Shown one piece after another: positions 55,719 through 64,000 of a stretch of DNA of 64,000 bases (positions within the stretch are counted from its first letter, which is position 1; each line of letters opens with the position of its first letter). Source of the DNA: Pterobdella sp. o SKG-2022 (Eukaryota > Annelida > Clitellata > Hirudinida > Piscicolidae). The position numbers were made by a program, and so were the translations under genes. The stretch lies in contig OZ038321.1 of NCBI GenBank assembly GCA_964035795.1, positions 12,868,208 through 12,932,207 of the forward strand, given 5' to 3'. Under the pieces are notes generated by a model. It did not search any database, was not told the DNA's origin, and saw only the letters and a list, made by a program, of their open reading frames with translations.

Positions 55719-56057
55719 TCAGATCTCCATTATTATGTATCCTTTTTCCTCTCTAACCATACAGTCAAAATTATTCAACTTCTTTTTAGAAGTATTTAGT
55801 TTAGCATTTGTATAGTTCTCATAAGGTGTCAAAAAATTCAAACCTACGGCCATGATATATTCAAGTGCTCCAATCTCGCATCTTTTGAGCACTGTGGTGG
55901 CAATCATCTTGCAACTAGCTGTCCATAGATTTCTTCCCCTATCTGCGTTTTTTGTTCCAGAATGAATTGTCTCAGTCACGATCACACCACCCCTCTTTCT
56001 AGCTTTTAAGTTTTTCAGCAGCAAGTGCGTCTCAAGATGGACCGCGCTGTTCGGCAA
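55719..56057 (-). CDS. Unidentified 112-codon open frame
   Basis: An uninterrupted - strand frame with mixed, non-AT-driven codons, including LLLKNLKARKRGGVIVTETI, a central ATTVLKRCEIGALEYIMAVG and a Lys-rich end. No ATG near the start; the first internal Met is about 45 codons in. It may be an exon or a transposon protein remnant. No family recognised. Confidence 0.3.
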   Translation of the reverse strand: MPNSAVHLETHLLLKNLKARKRGGVIVTETIHSGTKNADRGRNLWTASCKMIATTVLKRCEIGALEYIMAVGLNFLTPYENYTNAKLNTSKKKLNNFDCMVREEKGYIIMEI

Positions 56058-56484
56058 TGACGGTCAGCTCCTCACATTAAAAACCGCAATGCACCTTTAT
56101 CCACTAAATTTGCTCTTTTAAACCTTAGATATATTTAAGGCAAATTTATCTCAATTTCAGATTCAAAGAATTTAAAACAAATCTATTTTGAAAAAAACTA
56201 TAATTATTGCTTTAAGTCGCCTGTGCCAGTATCCCCTGAAGGCGACACCCCTGTAACTTTGTAAACAAAAATTTCTAATTTTTAGGAAAAAAAATTTTTT
56301 AGATAATTTTTTTAAATAAGGTTTTGAAATTTGTAAAAAAAATAGTATCAGAAATTAGTAAAGTTGGCTTAAGAGAGAAAGATGCGTTGGTTGGGAAGAA
56401 ATGGAGATGAGGTATAAATAAAATTGCAGAAAATGTATTTTAAATCGAGTAAATTTGGCCACCCTCAGTAGTGGGGATAAAACC

Positions 56485-56640
56485 CGCATAGCTCAAAGCA
56501 TTAGACTAATTATCTAAAGTAACCGGGTTCAATCCCGCGCGGGCCGACAATTATATACACAATGACCTTGTGAAACATCTGTTGAGTTAACGAAACCCCA
56601 ATATGAGGCGACTGAAAGTCAATCTGAAAAATTAAATCTT
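56485..56640 (+). mobile_element. tRNA-derived SINE copy 2 (different body)
   Basis: The best preserved tRNA-like head: CCCGCATAGCTC, anticodon arm TTAGACTAATTATCTAA (loop CTAATTA, anticodon AAT), B box GGTTCAATCC at 56526-56535, and GCGCGGGCC pairing with the 5' CCCGC. The D-loop is shortened. After GACAATTA the body (GACCTTGTGAAACATCTG, GAGGCGACTGAAAGTC) differs from copies 1 and 3, so the same head is joined to another tail. Confidence 0.75.
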
Positions 56641-56722
56641 AGTATCTATCTATCACTCTTATATATTTTTGACTTTTTGTCTAAATCTTTTTTATATTTT
56701 GAAACTTACATGACTATATAGT

Positions 56723-57070
56723 AATAATAATAATAATAATATCCCCATCGAGTTGCTCTAGTCGTATAGTTGACTGAGTTTTTCTTGGGTAACTCTTCAC
56801 AATTATTCTCCAGGAACATTTCTGTTGGGCAAGTAGAAAAATGGTTTCGAAATCTTCTTAGTTTTCGAGTTTCATTTTTGGGATAAATTTGACATCTTCT
56901 TTTAATGTCTGTGGTAGGGTGGTTAAAGGTCTGCCTAGGAATTTTTTCTTATTTGATGTGGCATAGTACTGCTTCATAGCCTGTAATGCTGGCGTATCAG
57001 GTCCTCTTAGGATATGTCCCAACATTCTCCATTTTGCACCAGTAATTTCAACTGAAAGGGATATGCTATT
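56723..57070 (-). mobile_element. LINE 3'-end fragment with (ATT)n tail
   Basis: On the - strand, ITGAKWRMLGHILRGPDTPA, KKKFLGRPLTTLPQTL and a Trp-containing C-terminus precede an (ATT)n tail. KWRMLGHILR parallels WQMLGHILRM of LINE A and KMLGHISHN of LINE C, so it is the C-terminus of an APE-type LINE of a related family. Confidence 0.75.
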
Positions 57071-57331
57071 TGTTCTTTGACTATATAGTAAATATATTTT
57101 TTTTTGTTCATTTGATAGTATCTATTAATGTTAGTGAAACGCCAGTTTTAAAATGCTGTTCTCTTATAAACTATGTATTTACTCTTTTTTTTATTAGATT
57201 AATATTTAAATAAGAAGTTTTTCCAAAAAAATAAAAATTATATTTTCAATAAAAATATTGTTAAATAAAAACTAGTATATAAATGACATTTAATTAACTT
57301 AAATATTTATAACGTTGAAACAGTCAAAGGG

Positions 57332-60300
57332 CTAATCGGATTCGAACTCGTTATAATCGTTACTGTAGTCTTCCTGAAAAGTAATTATAATAAATTAATT
57401 TCACTGAATCAATAGTCAAAGATAATTCGTTGATACACTCTAAACACTTAATTTTTTAACAATTGCAAAGAAATTTTCTACATGAAGTAAATCTGTACAC
57501 ACATTTTAGTGGACATTTATATTTAAAATTCTAGTGTCTAACAATAAAGTTTAATCACAAAAAAATTAAACATAACCAACAAAAAAATGAATTTCCTCAC
57601 GAATATTTTAATAATTAAAAATTAATGTCATTTTGTTCTGAGCATGACTTTAAGCTGCACCAAAGATAGCGTCTCCAAATTGAGACTGCTTCTTTGTTAT
57701 AATCTGGATAACAGTAGACTCATTCGTCAGGTATCGAAAATCTGATATTCGGGTTGCTGGTAAGCCCCTCTACTTAGCATTTATTGATCTGGTGAAAGCC
57801 TTTGACAGGGTGCCACGTGAAGTGATTTGGTGTAGTATGCGAAAATTGAAAATTGAATGGCTTGTGAGAATTGTACAATCCATGTACAAGGAAGTGAGAA
57901 GTAGGGTGAGAGTTGGTGATGAGTATAGCAATTCGTTTGATGTTCGTGTAGGTGTCCATCAAGTTTCTGTTCTTAGTCCATTACTTTTTTTTATTGTGCT
58001 GGAAGCTTTATCTATGTAGTTTCGTACAGGTTGCCATTGGGAGATTTTGTATGCTGACGACTTAATGGTAAGTGCTCAAGCGCTTCCAGCTCAAGTGTGC
58101 AAGACAAGTACTCAGAATGCCTGACGAACGACTTCCAAAGCGATTGCTTTTCGGTGAGCTGGTTGAAGGCAAGCGCTCTCTTGGAGGTCAGAGGAAGCGA
58201 TATAAGGACACACTAAAGGCTTCTCTAAAACATTGCAACATTGATCCTGACACCTGGGACGAAAAAGCTGGAGACCGGAATTTCTAGCGCAGCACTGTTT
58301 CCACTGGTGTGTCGAGCTTTGAAACGAGGCATGTGGAAGAGCAAGAGCAGAAACGCCAGCGTCGCAAAATAAGAGTGAGTACTGCCTCTTCTACTTCAGC
58401 GTATCCTCGTCCACACTGCTCAAAGCAATTTAGTGCGAAGATTGGTTTGACCAGCCATCTTCGCACTCACAGATCCAAGGAATAGAAGTTGTGGTCGTCT
58501 TCGCCCGCGAAGGACGCATCATCATCAAGTGCTCAGTCCAAATATTAGCGAAGTTGAGAACATAGAGGTCGAAAATGGAGAAAAAAGGATTGAGGGTGAA
58601 TATGGGTAAGATAAAGCTAATGGTTCCTGGTTCGAACCTTGATGTGTTGAAGAAACCTGGGAAGTATCCTTGAGGTGTATGCCAAACAGGTGTGGGTAGA
58701 AATGCTATTCAGTGTGGAGGCTGCAGGCAATGGGTACACAAAAAATGAAGCGGCATAAAAGGCTCTCTAATTTCGTATCTTGACTTCCGATGTGTTTGTT
58801 GCTTTGGTACAGCACGGCTTGTAGATGGTAGGTTAGTAAAGGGAGTGATGATTGGTGATGAAAAACTGGAAGTTGTCCCAGAGTTCTGCTATCTTTGGGA
58901 TATGTTATCTGCAGGTGGTGGATGTGAGCTTGCTTCAATAGTACATTTTAAGTGTGCCTGAGCTAAAGTTCGCCAACTTCATCCACTTCTTGCTAATCGT
59001 CATTTATCATTATTGACTAGAAGCCGTATCTATTCAACCAGTGTCAGAAGAGCTGTTACATGCCCGTAAGAGTTTCCACGTTGAACCGCCTTAAACGAAA
59101 CGACATTGCCGTGATTCGTTGGATGTGCAACATCAGAACAAATGATAACTTTTGCTCTTACTCACTCCTTTCAAAACTTGGCATTCGAGATGTTAAGGTA
59201 GTTCTTCGTACAAGCTGAATGAAGTGGTTTGGACATATAAAGAGTAGCGTGGGTTAGATCTTTCAGATGCGAAAGTTGGATTTAGATACTTGAAAGAAGC
59301 CTGGTAGTCCCAAAAAGATTTGGAACGAGCTCATATTGAATGACAAAAGAAAGCTAGACATGGTTTGTGCGGATCCACTCGATCGCTCTGAATGGAAAGA
59401 CCGACTTCAAGATAAATTTTTCAAAAAACCCAACCCTTGGTAAAAAAAATGGACTATAAAAAGGATTTGATTGATTGATTGGTATCATTGTCATTTGGCT
59501 TAGCGGATAACCATTCTTTTTTGATAACGGCAAGGCAAACTGCCCAAGTGTGGGAACGGCGGTTCTTGAATTCCGATAATTTCAAGTTGGGCCTTAGCTT
59601 GGGCTGGCAGTCCTATGAAAATTTTGTCCCAACAAAAATGGCTTTTAAGAAACATTTTAACAGTGGTGCCGGTACCCATAAGCGTACTGGTAATGCTTCG
59701 AGTTTGGAAGCAAGGTCCAGTTCAAGCGAATCAAGTGAGCACTCAGAACCACATTTAGAGAAGCTTTTTTCAATGTTGGCAGTTTGAAAAGTAGAGGCAG
59801 GGAAGTGGTGTAAACTATGTCTCAAAGGAGTATGGACATTTGCGCGATCCAATTACATAGATGGGCTGGAGGCATCGAGTCAAATCAATCCCGCATTTTG
59901 AAGAGCAAGAATTCAGCCTATAAGTTTTATTGGTGTGGCAATAAGTCAGGTCTCGGCGGTGCTGGATTTTTTTAGCAGAAAAATGAACACAAGGTTTTTG
60001 AAATTCAACAAGTCTCAAACAGGATCCTAGTACTACGTCTTGTTTTGGGAGAGTCTGTGTTCACCTTTGTTTCAGTCTATGCCTCACAAGCTGGTCGTCC
60101 GAATAAGGAAAACAATGTTTATGATGAGTTGCAGAAATGTATTAAAAAGTCCCATTTTCTGAGATCCTCATCCCATTGGGTGACTGGAATGGGGATATTG
60201 GTGAGAAAGTTGATGGTTTTAAAGACGTGCACGGTGGTTTTGGTTATGGCACCCAAAACTCTGAAGGTGGGCGGATTCTAGAATTTGAAAAAAAAGAAAT

Positions 60301-63300
60301 CCCATCTTATGATCTATAACTCTGGGGGTTCCAAATTCCAGATTGACTTCATTCTTTGTCGAAAAACTTAAGTGTGATTAAGAATGATAAAGTCATTCCT
60401 GGAGAAGAATGTGCATTGCAGCACCAACTGTTGGTCTGTGATCTTGTTCACACTATGCGAAAGAGTGTGAAGCAAAAGTTTAATTCTCATTTTCAAACTT
60501 GAAAACTCCGAGATCCAGCAGTTGCAAGAGTTTGTCATTTCTATAAAGACCTAGTTAACAGTGTATGCCGCAAAGGTGTGGTCGACAACTCAATTTTTTG
60601 CTCCAAATGCTCTCACTGGATCTACAAGGGATGTAGCGGTTAGACTGGGAGGCTGAAGGATCAGGTTTAGGTATGTCCTCACCTTCTCAAGTTGGCGCCA
60701 CCATTGGATTATAGGTTTATTAAGGAGTTTACTGTTGGTAATGGCACAATGAATGTAAAGCCCAAGTTTTGCTACCTTGGTGATATTTTATGTGCAGGTG
60801 GAGGTTGAGAGTTGGCAGTTATTACCAGATGTCAAGTTGCCTAGAGAAAATTCAAAAAACTGTTTTTCAAAGGCTACAGCGCAACGATAGACTCATGATC
60901 TTCTGGATATGTAGCGTTAAGCCAAAGAAAAAAAGCCAATCATCAGCCTTTCTCACAAAACTCAAAACCCCAGACACAGGAACGCTACTACAAAGCCATC
61001 GTCTTCGTTGGTATGGTCACGTGAGACGTTCGTCTATAAGTATCAAAGACGTGCTTTGTCTGGAGGTCGTTGCCGTGGCAAACCAGCACAAACCTGGTTA
61101 AAAAGTATATGGAATCTTATGGCCTGAAAAATTTGAACCCACTCAATAGAGTTGAGTGTAAGAAGTGTATTAGACTACTGCTTTCTGTCCCAACTACTTG
61201 GACACAGTAGTATAATCTAATATGAGTAGTACATGAAATGATTACAGACATAAATACAAGAAACATACCTCATCTAATAACTATGTATGAAACATCAATT
61301 TGAGGTAATTTAATACCTTTATTGAAATTTAAGCTATAATTTTCGGTAAGTATGTCCTCTACTAATGTTTTATGGTAAGGTTTTATACCCTAAAACATTA
61401 GCAGAGGCCATACTTACCGAAAATTATAGCTTCAATGTATTAGAATTCCTCAAACTGATGTTCTATAGATAATTACTATATAAAAAAAACATAAGATGTC
61501 TGTGAAAAGATACCTCATCTAGTCTGGGTCTCTTCCTCATAATCTCATCATCCCCTTCAGTACCTATTCCATGCTTGCCTGCCTTATTCCTGCAACATAT
61601 CAATCGTCATTTGTGTATTCCAATGAACAAAAGTTCAATAAGATGAGAATATAAAAAGTTAAAAATAGTCGTAAAATATTTGAGAATATCTCACACCAAT
61701 ACAAGCTGCCTCAACAAACTCACTACACCTCATACAGCAAACCTCCGCAGTAATCAACATATAAACCCACAGTGCATTATGGATGATGTTGAGCTTGGAG
61801 CATTCCCTGACCACTTCATCGTATGTTAGTTCCACTGCGTTTCTTACCATATGCTTCATTCCTGCAGTCATTAGATAACTATCTTACTCATGGTTTTAAA
61901 TATTAAAGACTGCGTCAAAAATATGATTAAAATAAATTCAAGTATGAAGCTGTATGTAAATATTATTTTAGTGTTTAATAACTAGACAAGTGAACCAAGC
62001 ATAAGGCCACCATAACATTTTATTAAGATGAACAAATAACAAAGAAACCAAGGAACCATCAAAATCAAATTTGTTATTGAAATTAACTTGAAATGTGAAT
62101 ATACTTCTAGGAAGGGTAAATTTGAAACTATAGATTGGTGGGGCAGCTTCACATACTTTTGTACATGTTACAGTAACTTAGCTAAACTGCAATCGGCAAA
62201 TCATTCGAAAATAAACTATTTATATGGTTGTTAAAAATAATTTAACCAAGCAAAAATTTTAATCATAAGTTGCTATCTCAAAATTATATGATCTGCTTGA
62301 TATTAACAAGATTTTCATCAGCATACTGTCCGCCCGCAAAGCTCAGAGGTAGAGCATCAAACTAATTATCTAGTTACAAGGTTCGATCCTGCGTGGGCCG
62401 ACAATTAACACCTGTTCCACAGTTACATTAAATTTGTAGCAAGCGCTTTGATCTATGAGTAAAAGCGCTTTATAAATACCGCATTCCATTACATTACATG
62501 TCATAATCATTGAGAAAAAAAGGGTGTTGTTTATGAAGATTATCTATTACTTTACCAGTCCTTGGAATCACTTATCAAATATTTTCATTAAAGTTAAATA
62601 AAATTTATAAATTTAAATGGAAAAATGAGATTTATATATAAAGCCTATTTTAAAAGAATAAATCATATTCAAAAAATAATTTCATAAAAGTCAAAATATT
62701 TTTGAAAGTCAATATAAAAACTTTTTTTAATATAAAAATTTTTCATGATTTTTAGCGCCAATTTTCCGTCCTTTACTAAGTGAACTTTAATCATCATCAT
62801 CATCCTCATTTTACGTCCGTTTCCATGGGTTGATAGGAAGTTCATAATGGCTTTTCTCCACAATTTACGTTTTTGAGCTAGCTCAGGTTTGAGTTTCATT
62901 TTTCTTAGACATTATTAAATCTGAGTCAACCTTGTAACGGCAAACGTCGTTCCAGCCATTGAGCAATCATAGTTTCCTATATTGTGTTGAGAAACACGCC
63001 TCTTGTAAGTTCTTGAAACAGGTTTGAAATTTCCTAAAGCAAGACTTTCTTATTAGACTAGACCCTTGGGCTGAATTTTTTTTGAAATATGGTAGTTGGA
63101 ACACGAGAGCTCACAAAGACCGCAATTGTTATTCCTCCATACGATAGTAAAGTAGATAACTAATTAACTTTCATTGAAAAAATTTTAACATTAAGTGACT
63201 CAATAAATTTTTGATGGAAATTAAAATTTATGACTTTTTCTGTTTTTTAATTAAATTTTAAAAATACTTTTGTCAAAACGAACAAATGATAGTAAGAAAG

Positions 63301-63847
63301 CAAAGAATTACAATTTTTCTCATTTTTTATCGCGAATAAATGTTAAAAATCTTAGATTTACAATGAAATAGAAACTCTGTATTTTTATTTGATACTTAGC
63401 AGCATAACATAAAAAAAAAACACATCAAACCAACGTTGTAATTGGCCCGTTATTTTCTGTTGGAGTTCATAACTTTCACTAGACAACAGTTTGTTAGCAA
63501 CATAACTGAGATGGTTATTTTCATCAAACATCATTTAAATATTATCAATTTATTAACTATACTTTCATAATTATGATAAATTTCATAAATTATGAATAAA
63601 ACAAAAAAAATAAATTTAAACATGATAAAAATAAATTTTAATATATTAATATACATGCCAATAAATTCATCGATGACTCAAATTCAAAATAAGTTGTTTG
63701 AAAATATTGCAACACCAAGTTTCTGAAAAGTCACCCAAGAAAATAACCAAGACTCGATCAAATCCCAGCCAAACAAAGCGCCAACCTGTCTATGGTGATG
63801 TTGAGACCCACATTGGTGGCACTGGATACCACAGCTGCCAGAGCAAT
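57332..63847 (-). CDS. Unidentified gene with acidic, KRPR-containing C-terminus (partial)
   Basis: Candidate exons on the - strand: 63786-63847 (IALAAVVSSATNVGLNITID), 61729-61861 (MKHMVRNAVELTYDEVVREC...VCCM), 61514-61589 (NKAGKHGIGTEGDDEIMRK then RPRLDE) and 57332-57373 (EDYSNDYNEFESD, stop). The last three join in phase (AG|G, then GAG|GAA), giving a basic RKRPR patch followed by an acidic tail, suggestive of a nuclear protein; family unknown. The exon at 63786 leaves phase 2 while the one at 61861 needs phase 1, so at least one exon between them is not found, and the 5' end lies beyond the window. The intron 57374-61513 contains LINEs H and I and a foldback. Confidence 0.5.
57700..58069 (+). 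mobile_element. LINE H, 5' part (RT to YADD), interrupted
   Basis: FIDLVKAFDRVPREVIWCSM (RT A box), RVRVGDEYSNSFDVRVGVHQ with VSVLSPLLFFIVLEALS (B box; usual Q-G changed) and LYADDLMVSA (C box). The frame is almost open. Right after the C box the sequence changes to another element at the repeat AAGTGCTCA. Confidence 0.82.
58079..58526 (+). mobile_element. 448 bp LINE 3' fragment nested in LINE H
   Basis: Flanked by AAGTGCTCA at 58070-58078 and 58527-58535. It encodes LKCARQVLRMPDERLPKRLL, KRYKDTLKASLKHCNIDP and, after a stop, a C2H2 finger (CSKQFSAKIGLTSHLRTH) near 58415-58475, then ends in ATCATCATC. This is the C-terminal end of a LINE protein with a terminal zinc finger; the 5' truncation is typical of incomplete target-primed reverse transcription. 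Confidence 0.82.
58536..59475 (+). mobile_element. LINE H, 3' part
   Basis: Resumes after the nested fragment: MEKKGLRVNMGKIKLMVPGS, a PHD-like finger (CGVCQ...-type: CQTGVGRNAIQCGGCRQWVH), FCYLWDMLSAGGGCELAS, the thumb region in broken frames, and LNDKRKLDMVCADPLDRSEW followed by a TTGATTGATTGATTGG tail. The finger between the C box and the thumb is a feature of some APE-type LINE families. Confidence 0.8.
59480..61230 (+). mobile_element. LINE I: APE-type LINE lacking the RT core
   Basis: The first 300 bases hold an open frame of unknown role (59479-59787, GAGTHKRTGNASSLEARSSS). From 59,880 broken frames give endonuclease segments (SFIGVAISQ, DWNGDIGEKV-like sequence, QIDFILCRK). Near 60590 the sequence jumps to a finger (CSKCSHWIYKGCSG) and FCYLGDILCAGGG, which lie after the RT catalytic boxes; the whole RT core is missing. 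The C-terminus TPDTGTLLQSHRLRWYGHVRR follows. The 3' end matches 24299-24425, so fragments at 22.9-25.0 kb belong to this family. Confidence 0.75.
61277..61509. mobile_element. Foldback (MITE-like) insertion next to a splice donor
   Basis: Long inverted arms, 61291-61372 and 61390-61462 (core TAAGCTATAATTTTCGGTAA against TTACCGAAAATTATAGCTTC), with a 17-base loop. The segment is bounded by a 12 bp direct repeat, ATACCTCATCTA, at 61265-61276 and 61510-61521. On the - strand this repeat is TAGATGAGGTAT, the last eight coding bases of the exon at 61514 plus its donor GTAT. The repeat is therefore consistent with a target-site duplication that copied the splice donor. Confidence 0.62.
61862..62327. 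other. Intronic/intergenic AT-rich DNA
   Basis: No gene or repeat recognised; presumably intron of the - strand gene. Confidence 0.4.
62330..62505 (+). mobile_element. tRNA-derived SINE copy 3
   Basis: Head CCCGCAAAGCTCAGAGGTAG, anticodon loop CTAATTA, B box GGTTCGATCC (62380-62389), then the body shared with copy 1 (CACCTGTTCCACAG, TTAAATTTGTAGCAAGCG) and AAAAGCGCTTTATAAATACC before an ATTACATTACAT tail. The 3' end with GCGCTTTATAAAT is probably the part recognised by a partner LINE. Confidence 0.8.
62735..62900 (-). mobile_element. LINE 3'-end fragment with (ATG)n tail
   Basis: On the - strand LAQKRKLWRKAIMNFLSTHG followed by a short ATGATGATGATG run resembles the [13 protein letters not shown] ending of LINE proteins and their trinucleotide tails. 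Only the last 50 codons remain. Confidence 0.5.
62905..63785. other. AT-rich DNA, missing exon expected
   Basis: By phase, at least one exon of the - strand gene should lie between 61862 and 63785, but I could not identify it. Confidence 0.35.
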
Positions 63848-64000
63848 CTTATATAAGAATTATAAAGCTATAATGTGTTTAGAGGAAAACTTATACATAT
63901 GAATATGAATAAACAAAAAACTTTAAACAATTTTATGTTATATTTTTGAAATTATACATAAATATTTGAAGATATATATACAAATTTGATTCTTATTATA

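Noticed and set aside
56485..56560. Functional tRNA-Ile gene
   Set aside because: The head is recognisable but the D-arm is shortened, the 5' stem lacks full pairing, and two other copies carry the same loop with a SINE body.
1..64000. CRISPR arrays, operons, bacterial islands
   Set aside because: Spliced genes, SINEs and LINEs show the window to be eukaryotic; no regularly spaced repeats were seen.

Overview
This is a eukaryotic, AT-rich window (long A/T introns, GT-AG exons with conserved phase, two runs of exactly 200 Ns marking scaffold gaps). The gene families and the mix of non-LTR retrotransposons (APE-type, RLE-type, RTE-like, Jockey-like, I/Ingi-like) and tRNA-derived SINEs point to an invertebrate metazoan with a repeat-rich genome. 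I cannot place it further from sequence alone.

Layout. (1) 279-18504, + strand: a secreted or membrane-tethered cysteine-rich protein built from repeated Cys modules. It has at least eleven phase-compatible exons, and its introns hold two related LINEs (A and C). LINE A was itself split by a 4.9 kb LINE (B) lying on the other strand, with a 14 bp target-site duplication. (2) 19643-21585, - strand: a four-exon type II membrane coiled-coil protein ending in a Pro/Gln/Asn/Ala repeat. (3) 22.0-25.3 kb, + strand: small exons of a Pro/Tyr-rich tail containing a PSY-like motif, with a partial tandem duplication in which one exon set has decayed, and LINE debris. (4) 27.2-28.4 kb: a few orphan exons. 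(5) 28885-54646, + strand: a nearly complete ABCA-family lipid transporter (31 exons recovered, ABCA3-like). Its second intron was enlarged by a three-deep nest of retrotransposons: Jockey-like LINE D inside RTE-like LINE E inside RLE-type LINE F, dated relative to each other by 8 bp and 12 bp target-site duplications. (6) 54.6-64 kb: scattered LINE ends, SINEs, a foldback element, and the 3' exons of an unidentified - strand gene (57332 to beyond 63847) whose last intron contains LINE copies H and I and a further nested insertion.

The most unusual signals are the two 2A-like (ribosome-skipping) motifs near the 5' ends of two unrelated LINEs (B and D), the PHD-like zinc-finger array of LINE B, the repeated landing of one retrotransposon in the reverse-transcriptase region of another, and a foldback insertion whose flanking repeat duplicates a host splice donor. 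The host genes look alive: coding frames and splice phases are kept across very large, retrotransposon-filled introns, while nearly every retrotransposon carries stops or frameshifts.
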